From: Diphasiastrum complanatum
Lineage: Eukaryota; Streptophyta; Lycopodiopsida; Lycopodiales; Lycopodiaceae
Direction of reading: 5' to 3'
Length of the DNA: 64,000 bases
Assembly: GCA_029204225.1 (NCBI GenBank)
Contig: CM055100.1
Location: forward strand, 28,906,649 to 28,970,648
Shown here one piece after another: positions 1 to 15,360 of this stretch. The first letter of the stretch is position 1; the number at the start of each line of letters is the position of its first letter. A program made the translations under genes and the position numbers. A model generated the notes under the pieces. It saw only the letters and a program-made list of their open reading frames with translations, was not told the origin of the DNA and made no database searches.

Positions 1-226
1 GTCTTGCTCACTGAACTAACTTGAGCGGTTTTGTTTTGTGGGATGGTGGCAAGTATTAACTGGACGTCTTGAAAGTGGTTATGTTTTATGGTGCTCTTTA
101 GTACTGTATTTTACTTTTCAACTGTACTTTACCTTGTTGGATTATGAATAAAGGCTTTAAAGAGCTTCAGTCTTGCTCTGTCAAGAGGAACTAAGTGTGG
201 TCTTGTATCTCTCTCTCTCTCATGAA
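1..226 (+). repeat. Diverged 3'-end repeat, family R1 copy A
   Basis: This is a diverged relative of the two direct repeats at 2984-3281 and 7143-7582. Shared landmarks in the same order are a GGGATGGTGG block, a GTCTTGAAA block, ATGAATAAAGG, a short inverted repeat (TCTTG, six-base loop, CAAGA) near 171, and a terminal CT run ending near 221. It starts at the window edge, so its true 5' limit is unknown. It is probably the 3' end of another copy of the element that carries the Penelope-like reverse transcriptase downstream. Confidence 0.6.
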
Positions 227-1130
227 CAATACTCAATGATATATAACGGTGCCTCATCAGAATATTTGTGAGTGAGCCGAGTGGTTTTATTAGTCATCTT
301 ATACCTCATGATGTATATGCAAAAATAATTTTTGATGGGTTCAAAATTCAAAAAATGGACTTTCCCTCCATTTTCATGCTATAAAAAAACAGATATAAGA
401 GAGGGTGCCACTATCAATATCTTCACTACGCTTCCTCCTCCTCCTCATCTTCCTCTTCCTCATGTTGGCTTTTGCATGGTGTTGCCCATCTACAATTCTC
501 TGTTCAACATGATCACAAAGAACGGTATGCCTTCTTTTGCTTTTACTCATCATTTTGATAGCATATGGAAGAAGTGCTTGTGTAGAATGTTTTGATTATG
601 TTAAAATATGGCATAATGAGGGCGCTGGATCACAATCCAATACCGTTTGGAATGATACTTTTGTGATGAATGCTCTCCACTCATTTCATAATGTAATGTA
701 CACTGTAAATCATGATTTATTGCTCTTATGGCAATGCTCAAAGGCTGGTTCTATCATTGCACAAAAAGTAGTGGTTATAAGATAAGTGGTGTCTACGTTG
801 ATCATGCGTTGACAACGCTTCTCTACTATTTGCTTTCATTAGCATAAGCAAGTATTGCTTGAAACTTAGGCTTCACAGATCACCAACAGTTCCGTTGGAA
901 CAACGATTGCACTGCCTTCAAAGCAATCGTTGGATTGTATAGTTGTTTAAGCGTATATGATTGCACCCTCATCATTGAAAGGACAGCGATGGTAGCACTA
1001 CAAAATACGTAGAAATCTGTCTCTTCATCAGTACTTATGGGTCATGCTCTCTTTGCTTAAATCTAAGCATAATACTTTGTTCCATACGCAAATGTATCTT
1101 GAATGACACGGGTTTGTATGCTATCACTAT
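227..1130. other. No gene recognised
   Basis: Short open frames occur (around 332-785) but none resembles a known family or has splice or codon support. No terminal repeat or inverted repeat stands out. This may be the lost 5' part of the Copia copy that follows, but I could not match it to the LTR-like sequence at 2711-2983. Confidence 0.4.
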
Positions 1131-1217
1131 TATGGCAATAACTAGACTCGAAATTCGCTTATTAGCCCTCTTCGAAGGAAATGACTTTCATAAACAAATA
1201 TGACTTCCTCACAAGAT
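1131..1217 (+). repeat. 87-bp repeat spanning a gag start codon (copy 1)
   Basis: An 87-base block identical at 84 positions to 6319-6405, in the same orientation. It ends just inside a reading frame that starts at 1200 (MTSSQD) and looks like the N-terminus of a Copia gag. The block is therefore probably untranslated leader plus the first codons of that element. Confidence 0.75.
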
Positions 1218-2652
1218 GATCAGGCTGAAAATGGCCAGGGTAGGCGTGGCCGCAGACATAGAGGAGAGCGTGGCTCGCGCGCATCCAACCAAGCTGAAAT
1301 CATAGTGGCTCAAAGGAGTTGGTGTTTCCAGGAGAAGATTCGGCGCGCGGGCAAGCTGGTGACTGTAGGATAAGTTCCTACGAGGATCAACAAATCAGAT
1401 CGCGAGTTGGAGATTGAACTAAGGCCGTTGGATGGGAAAAAGCCATTAGATTGGCTTGGAAGAGACCTGAAGGCCATTGAAGAGTGATTAGCCTTTCAAC
1501 TTCAATAAAAAATTTCACTTTGAAATAAAGATTGGGTCCCGAGTTTATGAAAGGTGAAGTTTCTTCACTTTGAAAAAATGTTGTTACAACCAGACAGGCA
1601 TGGGATGTGCTAAAGGAGCAGTTCGAGACGTCAAATCCATCAAGAATCATGTTTCTGAAGTCAAAACTGAATAGTGCCTGCATGGAGCAAGGAGAGCACA
1701 TTCAGATGTACATGACCAATTGATGACTTGATTATTACGGGAAATAATCAAGAGATGATAGACCTCATGGAACAATTCGAGATGACAGATCTCAGCCTAA
1801 TGCATTATTGTCTTGGAGTAGAGGTGTGGCAAAAAAAGGACACGAAGTGGGTTTAACACAGGTGAAGTATGTCAGAGAGTTGTTGCACAGATTCAGGTTG
1901 CAGGATTGCAAGCCAGTGAACACTCCTAGTGAACCAGGTAAAAAGCTTTCTAAGCTTGATGAGTCACAGCCATTTGATGCTACGCTGTATTGGCAGTTAG
2001 TAGGGAGCTTGATTTACCTTACCATGACCAGACCAGATATATGCTATGTTGTTGGTATTGTAAATCAGTTTATAGCAGCACCTACGAAAACGCATTGGAA
2101 GGCAGCTAAGCGCATTTGCGTTATGTCAAAGGCACTTCAGATTATGGCTTGATTTACAGGAAGCATGAGGGCTTACTTGAGTTATGTGGCTATGTGGATG
2201 TGGATTGGGGAGGTGACTATGATGATCGTAGATCCACCATAGGGTATGTATTCCAGCTTTGTGGCGGTTGCTTTTCCTGGTCTAGTAAGAAGCAAAGTAC
2301 GATTGCTCTATCCACCATAGAAGCAGGGTATAAGGCAATGTGTAGTGCAGCACAAGAAGCTATATGGTTGAGACAAATCTTGGAAGAAGTTGGCATGAAA
2401 CAGAAGAATTCCACAACTATACATAGCGATAGTCAGAGTGGCATTTAGCTAGCAAAGAACCCAGTGTTCCATGCGAGAACCAAACACATTGAGATTCAGT
2501 ATCACTTTATACGTGATAGGCTACTGAGTCGTGAAATTCATGTTGTTCATTGTAGTGCAGAAGAACAACTAGCTGATATTTTCACTAAGCCACTTGTTAG
2601 AGAAAAGTTTGATAAGTTTAGATCAATGCTTTCTGTACTTAAAGTTTGTTGA
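1200..2652 (+). pseudogene. Copia gag-pol relic (gag, RT end, RNase H)
   Basis: The polyprotein of a Copia element, broken. A basic N-terminus starts at 1200 and stops at 1373. A gag segment at about 1597-1722 has the plant Copia gag signature (WDVLKEQFE, SRIMFLKSKL). At 1740-2150 the RT end reads LMHYCLGVEV and YVRELLHRF, followed by the linker KPVNTPSEPG and LVGSLIYLTMTRPDI. RNase H follows at 2116-2652 with YVDVDWGGD, SSKKQSTIALST, HARTKHIEIQYHFIRD and ADIFTKPL. The EAEY box reads EAGY, and a stop at 2446 falls just after the DNQSAI-like box. The order gag to RT shows that protease and integrase were deleted. The assignment to Copia is firm; the family within Copia is not. Confidence 0.85.
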
Positions 2653-2710
2653 CTTTAAAGCTATGTATATGACTGTATAAAAAAAGTAGACTCTACTTTA
2701 AGGGAGAGAG

Positions 2711-2983
2711 TTAGAATTAAAGTAGAATCGCTGTGTTACTATACTGTGGGTCCTATCAGTCGATAAGGATCAGTTGGCCTTGCCACGAGGTGAGTCGACG
2801 GGACACGCGTCCCGTCAATGGAAACCTGGGTCATGCATGGGTTGCCTGAGTGAAGAACTATATGTACAGTGTAATTTCATTTTGAGAAATATAGTTGTTA
2901 TGTGAGCTTGTTGTGGAGAGTGTTTTCCATTTGTGTTATTGTGTAGCATGATTTGTGTTCCTATTCAAAGCAAATTCTAAGTA
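2711..2983 (+). repeat. Probable Copia LTR (3')
   Basis: It follows a purine tract (AAGGGAGAGAG) after the pol relic. The segment opens with TTAGAATT and closes with AATTCTAA, an 8-base inverted repeat, but lacks clean TG and CA ends, so it is either decayed or mis-bounded by a few bases. It contains a perfect 8-bp stem at 2797-2816 (GACGGGAC, loop ACGC, GTCCCGTC). Confidence 0.5.
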
Positions 2984-3281
2984 AGATTGGACTACATCTT
3001 TTCATAAAACATTTCAAGTTGTTAAGCTGCTAGACTTATTTTGGACATAAATAACAACTGACATTCAGCATTGACACCTATCTTCCTCACTGTGCTAACT
3101 CGTGTGGTTTTGTGTGGTGGGATGGTGGTAGGTACCAGCTAGATGTCTTGAAATTTGTTTCGCTTTACGGTGCTTTTCTTTGAAGTATTGTATGCTTTCA
3201 TCTATGTTTTACCTTGTTGGGTTATGAATAAAGGTTTGGTCTTGCTTTGGCAAGAGGAGCTATGTGTTGTTAATCTCTCTC
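2984..3281 (+). repeat. Terminal direct repeat, family R1 copy B
   Basis: It begins GATTGGACTACATC and matches 7143-7442 over its whole length with scattered substitutions. The 3' part has ATGAATAAAGG, then the stem-loop TCTTGC-TTTG-GCAAGA near 3241, then a short CT run. It lies immediately after the Copia LTR-like sequence. Confidence 0.8.
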
Positions 3282-3466
3282 TATGCATCCTTGTGGTGTA
3301 AATCCACTATCCTTTGGTCGGGATAGTATTAAAAGCTTTACTGTACGTGGATTCATAGGCTAACAAAGGTTTTTTTTTCATGATTTAGTCCTCGGGTTGG
3401 TTTTAGGATGCTGTTGATCTTGGTTACAGGGAGCCCCTTCTTCCCCCTAATCGTTTCACTCAAACT

Positions 3467-4675
3467 TTGACCTGTTGCATGAAAAGAGCTGTGATGTTGC
3501 ATAGTTTTATTATTGAAACTGATCGTGCTACCTATAATGCCACTGGACCAGAGGATAAAGTGCTATGCATTATTGATCTCTTAGATACCTTACATTGGGT
3601 TAAAATTTATATGGATTGTGGTAAAGACTGTATTGACCCTTTGGGAATTGTGGAAAATTTTGTTGCTGATTTAGCCAATCTTGCTAGTAAATTTGAAGAG
3701 GAAGAGAGATTCTTTAACCAAAATATTAGAAAAGTCTTTGCCTACCTTGAAAAGAAAATGATTCCTTGTATGCCAGCCTACTCCTACCATTCCTGATACA
3801 CCCCTCTCTCCGCACCCTCATCTTTTTAGATGAGTCGGATGAAGATAGTACTTCACAACTTGAAATCTTTTTGCAAGATATTTGTGACATCGGAGACCAA
3901 TCCACCTTTGAGTTATGCCAAGCTAAAAACTGCCAAATTCCCATGGTCCCTAGCCGAACTATTGAGTTCAAATCTGCTCACACTGCTTTGAAACTTTGGA
4001 GCTTACCCACTGTGAACTTTCTTGCTCCCATACCTATTGAACTCTAGATTTTACTTGCACACCTGACTGAAAAAAGATGTACAAAACCTGCAAACTTGCT
4101 GCTCTACACAAAAATATTTTACTTGAGACAACCATTGTCTTTGACAATATTATACGCATGAACTTGTTTGAACCTTATCGTTGTCCTTGTGAGCAAACCC
4201 GGGCTCGAGTTCATGGATAGTTTGATACCAGTTTCAATAGAATGAATATGCACCAAGCTAGAATCTGAACTGGAAGAGACCCTTCTTCAAATGTAGATGT
4301 GGTGACAAGTGCAAGAACAACTCTTCTATTGTTTGGTTCAATCATGGTATTTGGTTCATGATGAACAATCTTAGTAGATTCTTTCCTGGTGCATCCTTTC
4401 ATAGTCAGATGAATGCCTTTTTTCTTTGGCTACACAAGCCCGCCAGAGATGTTGTCAAGTCACACCCCACTTTTCTCTTCTTACACCAGAACATGATTGA
4501 TGCATCTATTGAGCTTGCTGCAAACCCTTCTGCTAAACTCCTTGCCAACTTAGGAGATGCTGAAAACATCAGAGAGATTGAACGCCTCCTCAAAAGACCA
4601 AGTTTTTCCACTCTCCAGGATAAATTCTTCAAAGCTCAAATAAAAGGCATGTTCTTTCAACCTAAACAACCCTAG
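3467..4675 (+). pseudogene. Upstream open frames of the Penelope-like element
   Basis: Several overlapping frames (3467-3793, 3766-4044, 4358-4672) with intervening stops, on the strand of the reverse transcriptase and upstream of it. They have no recognised catalytic motif. A frame at about 4290-4675 contains RCGDKCKNNSSIVWFNHG followed by FFPGASFH and an alanine/leucine-rich segment. They could be the N-terminal region of the same polyprotein broken by frameshifts, or an unrelated captured sequence. No function is assigned. Confidence 0.4.
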
Positions 4676-4794
4676 CTCAGTGGTTTCTAGAAAAAATAAT
4701 GGAAAAAGAAAGAAGTATACAAAATAAAGAAAAGGAAGGACAAGGCAGTGGTACAAAAGAAGACTTATCGGTTAAAAGACAACTTTTATAAGGA

Positions 4795-6240
4795 TTGACT
4801 GGCTCGAAGGATGACGAGGATCTGGATAGAAGAACTCTCACTAGAAATACGTTGGATCAACTACAACTCAACACACACAAGGACAAGTCAAAGATCTTTT
4901 TACATTTATGCTACTATTATAGGATGTTTGAGAATATTCATGTGAGACACTTTTACACATTTTATTACATTTTATTGCAAATCTTTGGCCTTATACATGA
5001 GTCCTTCCATGATATTGTGTTTGCTTGGTCATACTTGCCTAACATTAAAAGTGAATGGTACTTTCCGTTTGATGTTTTTTGCAATTTTGAAATTGAAAAT
5101 CTACTTGTATGTTCTTGTTCTTCTCAAAAACGTTTCAAAATTTTCATTTCAATAAAATTTGATCATGTGCTTACAACAAACTACAATATAATTAGAAGTA
5201 TGTACCTTAGAAAATCTTTAGAAAAAGGTCTCAATCATATCACGTTGCAACATACATGCATATATAGTGTGGCTAACGAACTTTATGACGATTGGATCAA
5301 ACTTATGAAGCTTTCACCTATTTATGCAATGATGCATGAAGATACAATTTTAAAACATGCCGCTATTGAGTTCCTAAAAAGAAAAAAATGGAAAGGAAAT
5401 ATTGTCACCTTACAAAAAAAAAAATTTAAGCCAACAATGAGCGACAATGGTTAATCAAACATCTTTACATCAATGGTGTTGATAAAGCGCAGCATAATCC
5501 ATGTTTCATTCGTACTAATCTTGATAGGACTCTTGCAATTGAAAGGCTTGATAGTCAAGACTTTGAACCTTTTCCTGAAAAATCAAACAATTATGTTCAT
5601 TCCTCTATAGAACATATAAGGACAACTATGGGAAACGTAATACCTGATGAGTTCATCTATTCAAAGGAACTCCCCTATCTTTTATGCACTTTTAAGGCTC
5701 ATAAAAATTCTTTCAGATGGATCACAAATGCCCATGAGTGCTATTTTTCTGGAGTCGCTAGATTCCTGACAGGGGTTCTTGGTATGCTGCATCCTTTCAT
5801 CATGGAAGGTGCAGGCCTTAAGGCAAAAACATACAAGAACCTAAATGGGGATACAACTTTACTTTGGCACTGTGACTCCTCTGTCAACTTCTATCTCAAT
5901 ATACCCAAAGACATTTATTGTGTAAAGGTCACGAATATCTCCAAATGTTACGAAAATATACCTTTGGACAGATCGAATGGTCTTAAAACGGTTATGAAGA
6001 AACTAATCACTTTTGCCTTCAAGTTACAAATGGAAAAACTCTTCATTATAAATGGATAGCAAATGTCAAGGATTTTCAACAGTCTTGGAACAAGAAAAAA
6101 ATCAGAAGAATGGAACAATATTGACATAGATACAATATGTGCATGGAACTCCATGTTGTGTATTGTCTTAGCAATCATACTTGGAGACAGATCAGAGGGA
6201 TACGCCACTATGGTGTAATTGGTATCTCTCATATTTTGAA
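4795..6240 (+). pseudogene. Penelope-like reverse transcriptase, degenerate
   Basis: Two main frames, 4795-5454 and about 5440-6240, joined by a frameshift near 5440. Landmarks in order: a cysteine pair (LLVCSCSSQKRF) followed by FDHVLTTNYNIIRS and LRKSLEKGLNH; FIRTNLDRTLAIERL; IPDEF, LPYLLCTFKAHKNSF and RWITNA; the palm motif with NISKCYENIPLD; and, after a frame change near 6060, LGDQIRG and GISHI where the family has a GIPMG-like box. The aspartate usual in motif A reads asparagine (TNISK), and the catalytic DD box was not found, so the enzyme is dead. I recognised the pattern from the Penelope-like RT family; a profile search would settle it against other non-LTR types. Confidence 0.7.
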
Positions 6241-6318
6241 ATGAGGTTTATAAAAAGATTAGCGAGATTAAAGCAAATAAAATTTATGAATGATTTCAAA
6301 TTTTCATTCGGATATAGT

Positions 6319-6405
6319 TATGGCAATAACTAGACTCGAAATTCGCTTATTAGCACTCTTCGAAGGAAACGGCTTTCATAAACAAATATGACTTCCTCAC
6401 AAGAT
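6319..6405 (+). repeat. 87-bp repeat spanning a gag start codon (copy 2)
   Basis: Second copy of the block at 1131-1217 (three mismatches), including the ATG at 6388 and the following six codons. Similarity stops abruptly at both ends. It lies downstream of the Penelope-like RT frame but inside its direct repeats, so it is either an inserted scrap of a Copia leader or a piece shared by the two elements. Confidence 0.75.
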
Positions 6406-7142
6406 TCATATGCGACATCTATTCAGGTTAGTATTGCAACACTTCACTTTGTGCACTAGTTTACAGTGCGGTATTGGCGTATACAATAAAAATAATGAAC
6501 ATTATGAATAGTGGTACAAAAAGGTTCTGGTTTGTACCTATAGTAGGATAACAAAAGCTATTTCACTCATTTCTTTCATCTCAAACTGAAAACATGCATT
6601 GGTAACTTTGGCTTTGATGACTTTGATGTTTTCTTTTCTCATTTAAAGGTTATGAATGATAACACAAGTAATAATAACCCTAGCGCCCTTAATGTGCATG
6701 ATCGCTACACTAGTAGGGATTGGTATGGCATGGATTTACCCTAATCCTATTGCAAGTGTTAGGGTAAAGTACTTGGCTAATTATCACCATATGGAGGTAT
6801 TGTTGTATTGTTTTTTAAGGCACGATCGGTATCTACAATTAATGAAATTGAGCAGTAGCTGGCGTGCTCTTGGAAAGCATGGATATGCTCAAGAGTTTCG
6901 AAAATGGTACTTTAGCTATTATAGGTTCAAGTATATGTATGGCATGGATTTGCCCCATATCTGAGTACTGATCCACGCTATCTCTCGTTTGCTAATCACA
7001 ACCTATATAGCACAGTTATTTTTCAAATGCATATGCTCTAACTTTATAGATTGATACATAAAACTGATCAGAATGGTGAAATGCCCTGATACAGTAATAA
7101 TATGGGAAAGCCTATCGCTATTAATTACGTTTTACATAGGGA
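6406..7142. other. Tail region of the Penelope-like element, no domain recognised
   Basis: Contains an open frame at 6656-6964 and two near-identical 19-base boxes (TATGGCATGGATTTACCC-like) at about 6724 and 6939. No GIY-YIG endonuclease or other known domain is visible. It ends where the second direct repeat begins. Confidence 0.35.
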
Positions 7143-11691
<4,549 letters not shown>

Positions 11692-12429
11692 CCTCCTCCT
11701 ACCTTGCTTACATTGTGAAGTCCTCCTTTTTTGCTTATGTATGATTGATTGTGGATGAATAAATGCTTGAATGTTGTTGTTTAATTATGCTATCACACTC
11801 TTGAAAGATCATTAGCTCATGCTTTCATCCATCTAATCCACAAAATCACACATTAGTAAAATAGGTGTTAGACATCCCCTTAAAAGAGATCATTAAGATC
11901 CATTAGGTAGGTTTTATTTCCATTGCTCCTCCCCCCTTGAGAAGATAAGCCACAAGAGGAGAAGATCTAGAGCCAAAGAAGCCTAGATAAACCAAGATAC
12001 CAAGATCCAAGAAGAGGATCAACCCAAACCCAAAAACCCCAAAAAGAAATAGGAAAAGGAAGAAGTCTCACATCCCCATCTAAGCATTTCCACCTTTAGA
12101 TCTAACACCAAGGTTGACACCCTTGGTAGGCTTAGATCCCATCTTAGATCCATAGTTTAACCCCCTCCCCAGACCAAAAAGACATTCGTTCCATTGTATG
12201 CATCTGAGATCTGGTAGGAGATTATCCATTCTAGATCCTCAAGACCATTGGAATTTGTCAACATAGCTATTGAGATACTCCACGAACCCATTGATGTAGA
12301 TCTACCCCAGATGGACAATCCTAGGACTTTGTACCCCACGTAGTTTGGAACTTCCCCAAGATCAACCTCACAAGGTTTGATGGAAAACTTAAGATCCGTG
12401 ATGATTCCTCCAAATCTACACTCAAACAT

Positions 12430-13735
12430 GTAGAGCCTATGGAGACGACAGCCCGCAAGAGCTGTTAAGATATTTCAATCCATGTCTAACCGATACTGCA
12501 AAAGATTGGTATTTCAATCTTGAGCAGAATGAACAAGACGATTGGAATATCTTACATGCCGAATTCATCGCACATTTCAAAACCACCCGCTTCCTTTCCA
12601 ATCCATTCTTGCAACTAGGTCAAATCCTTATAGATAATAAAAACGAGTCCCTATAAAGGATCAAGAGATTGCGTAGTGGATGCAATCTTGATAGCATCTT
12701 AGACCATAGTGTCCTGAGATGGTTCATGGCAAGACTACCCAAGGGAATCAGGTAGCAAATGAAACAAAGAGACAAATACATGTCTTTTCAGGCAGCCTGC
12801 GTCGATGCCATCAAAAGAGTCAACGATAGTGAAAGCACTAGTTTGGACTCTAGAAAAGACGTGGAAAGGAACAAAGAGCCAAATGTAAGAATAAGCTACA
12901 TGACGATGCCTCTGCCTCTACGACCGATTCCATCATATCAGCCTTAGAGAAGTTGCACGTCCAGAGCAATGAGCATATTAGGAAGCTCACCATTGACCTC
13001 ACCGCGATTTTTGATCAGAAGTTGAAAGGCTTGCAACCAGGACCTACCCATGCATAATCAAGGAGAGAATCCACTTGGCGTCCACACTGCACTGGCAACC
13101 ATATCGGAAACGAGTGCTCACAGCAAAGGTTAGAATGACTCGTGTGGTATTGCCATATCTGTAATATGAGCAATCACAATACCACAAAATGTTGATACAA
13201 CCTCAGAAACCAAGCATCCCAACCAGCACCAAATCCTGCCCTATTAGCACAATGACAAGGTGCCTTACCCCAACCACCACCTAGATTGGCATTACCATCC
13301 ATTTTCCCCAGAACCCAAGGCTTAGTAGTGAGAAATCCACAACCAGCTGCTCAGCAGAACATGGACAAAGTGACCAAAAAACTCTACTATCATGAGGAGA
13401 AAGCACAGGACTTTGTTCTAGTGCATTTCATAGACGAAGCAAATGGTGACTTAATACCGGTCTACACTAACCAGCTTAGAGGTACAGGATTTAGAGATCC
13501 CATTAAGTGTTATGGATGTGGAGAAAACCATAGGATTGTCGAGTGTCCTAACAAGCCACAAGGCAATTTTGTACCACTATGCCATGATTGCCGGTATGGA
13601 CACCCATATCTAATGTGTCCAATGAGGAAGGAGAAGCAAGGAGAGGTCTTTGCCCCGCTGCACTTAATGAATGTGGTAGGAGAGCCCAAGGCATCCACGA
13701 TGTCGGTATTCATCCAAACCAGAGCCCAAAAATGA
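12430..13735 (+). pseudogene. Gypsy gag with two zinc knuckles, broken
   Basis: The capsid-type region (about 12,480-12,950) reads WYFNLEQNEQDDW and FIAHFKTTRF, then LDSILDHSVLRWFMARLPKG, as in plant Gypsy gag, with several stops. The frame 13286-13735 carries a Zn knuckle C-x2-C-x4-H-x4-C (CYGCGENHRIVEC) and a second C-x2-C-x4-H-x4-C box (CHDCRYGHPYLMC) about 15 residues after it. Zn knuckles bind the element RNA during packaging. The capsid part and knuckle part are in different frames, so no functional protein results. Confidence 0.75.
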
Positions 13736-13851
13736 AAAGAGAAAGAACCAACCAGATCCGTCACTACCAATCCTGGTAGTGAATCATCTGGTTCTCTTTA
13801 CGTAGGTGAATACCCGAATCCCACAATCGAGAGCAAGGTAATTTCAGACGC

Positions 13852-14773
13852 ATGAAGGAGTGGGTTAAAGAAGACCAAGCCCTAGATCAAGCCAGAGAGG
13901 CAGCCCGAGAGCAAGACCGCCATCAACCCGAGGGTGATAACGATCAACGGCCTACCGCTTCCCCTCGCTCCCTAGTGAATCCAAGATTACTACAGTTCAT
14001 CTGTGAAACCAAACAGAATGTGCATGAACATTCTGGTTTGAAAGTCTCTTTCCATAACAAGGAGGCAGAAAAGGACCATATAGTTGTCCTAGTCGATCTA
14101 CTGAGAAGTGATGTCCGAATACCCTTAGGCACCCTGCTCAAAAAGCATCCTCTGGGAAGAATTGAAAACTTATATAGATGGACCATGCAGCAAGAAACCG
14201 AGGCGCACCCTACCAATTTGGTGCCGGATGTAGAAGTAGAGGGATCACAACCAATCCACCAAGTAGGGGTAGGATGGGAGAAAGATGCCAAGTGCACGTA
14301 ACTATCCCAATTACGCATAGGGGATTTCCACGAGAATCGACCGTAGTCGATGGAGGATCCAGAGTGAACATCATTTCCTCCAAGCTATATCACGAATGGG
14401 AGCTTACTCATATGGTAAGCGCTCCTTTTACGTTCTGACTAGTTGATTAGTCTAGTGTGAAACCATTAGGCATAGCCAAGGAAGTGCACACCAAGGTAGC
14501 AGAAATATGTTTCATGCTAGATTTGTAGTCTTGGATTTGCCCAAATCCCCCCAATCCTACAGTGTCCTACTAGGTAGACCGTGGTTCAGAACGTCACAAG
14601 CTCTTCATGACAGGGGACGGAATCGCATCATCCTACAGAATCACGATTCTATAGTGAAAAGCGATCTTAATACCTGGATTATGAAACCCACTAACCAAAG
14701 AGCCATGGTTGCAAGCTCTGCCACTACAATCCATTCTGACGAGGGGTCAGATGACGGACGTCGTTGGGCATGA
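13852..14773 (+). pseudogene. Gypsy-type aspartic protease relic
   Basis: A linker of acidic and glutamine-rich residues (13852-14301) leads in another frame to HVTIPITHRGFPRES, then VVDGGSRVNIIS, where the usual catalytic D-S/T-G triad reads DGG, and, after further stops, YSVLLGRPWF at about 14558. The DGG plus LLGRPW pair is the pattern of retropepsin-like proteases of plant Gypsy elements. It is broken by at least three stops or frame changes. Confidence 0.65.
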
Positions 14774-15179
14774 TGTTGTGCGACCTTTGTTGGACAAAGG
14801 TAAAGGAAAGATGGATCTAGGTCTGGATGCCTCGAGTCAGATTTCTTTAAAGTCATGCCATTTGGAATAACTGGCATATAACTTTTGTGTGTAACAAATC
14901 AGTATTATGTGAAGTTCTTAGGAATTTTCTCAATTTCCATCTCCATAGTATAAATTCCAACTCACATTTTATTTCACCCGTTTTTTTAATCTCTACATTC
15001 ACTGAAGAAAAATTTAGGACTTGCCCTAATTATCCTGAAGTTGATAGATTAGAAATGGGAGAGAATGAGTAAGAATTTTATCCAATCATGAACAATTTGA
15101 CTTTAATGATTCAATGACAGGCTCTCTACTAGCGAGCTAAACTTGATTATTACAAAAATTGCAAATAATCTTTATTCAC

Positions 15180-15360
15180 CCTTAGAGCTTCTCTGTTGAG
15201 TCAATCCTTCCAAATTAGGTTCTTAAAGAAAGGTAAGCTCTTAAGTGGTTCTTTTGATATGCCCGACTCAAAATTAAATTCATGAATGAGTTATGCCCAT
15301 CGAGCCTTACGACCTTTCAGACCTATGCGATTAGAGTCTATTGTGGCGTATCATTAGTTA
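15180..15360 (-). pseudogene. Short Gypsy RNase H relic
   Basis: On the minus strand the stretch resembles 32,120-32,210: a GGRKARWSEL-like box followed by an IQEFKF-like box, normally found after the Gypsy RNase H. Only about 60 codons are recognisable. The flanking sequence 14,880-16,780 shows no gene; a perfect 14-bp palindrome AATGATCGATCATT lies near 15,663. Confidence 0.5.

Larger units (their letters stand above)
1131..2983 (+). mobile_element. Internally deleted Ty1/Copia retrotransposon
   Basis: Leader and gag start lie at 1131-1373, a gag fragment at about 1597-1722, then the end of reverse transcriptase and RNase H at about 1740-2652, then an LTR-like segment at 2711-2983. Protease, integrase and most of the reverse transcriptase are missing: gag runs almost directly into the palm/thumb end of RT. 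No 5' LTR was recognised. The element is dead: it has stop codons, a frame change near 2115, and the deletion. Confidence 0.8.
12157..14880 (+). mobile_element. Gypsy-type retroelement relic (gag and protease)
   Basis: A plus-strand run of broken frames gives a retrotransposon gag followed by an aspartic protease and a scrap of RT (FFKVMPFGIT at about 14848). Reverse transcriptase proper, RNase H and integrase are absent, and no LTR was identified at either end. The 5' leader (about 11,690-12,150) is purine-rich and untranslated. Confidence 0.7.

Noticed and set aside
3467-6240. TERT or LINE identity of the RT at 4,795-6,240
   Set aside because: The FKAHKN and SKCYENIPL boxes and the flanking direct repeats fit Penelope-like elements better; no telomerase-specific N-terminal motif is seen.
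7054-7090. Possible hammerhead ribozyme core (CTGATCA...GAAA) before the second R1 repeat
   Set aside because: The core needs CUGANGA; here the G is C, and I could not draw the three stems. Intact family copies should be checked instead.
12157-12429. Minus-strand open frame at 12,157-12,429
   Set aside because: It is the reverse of the Gypsy gag leader, whose plus-strand frames carry the recognisable gag text.
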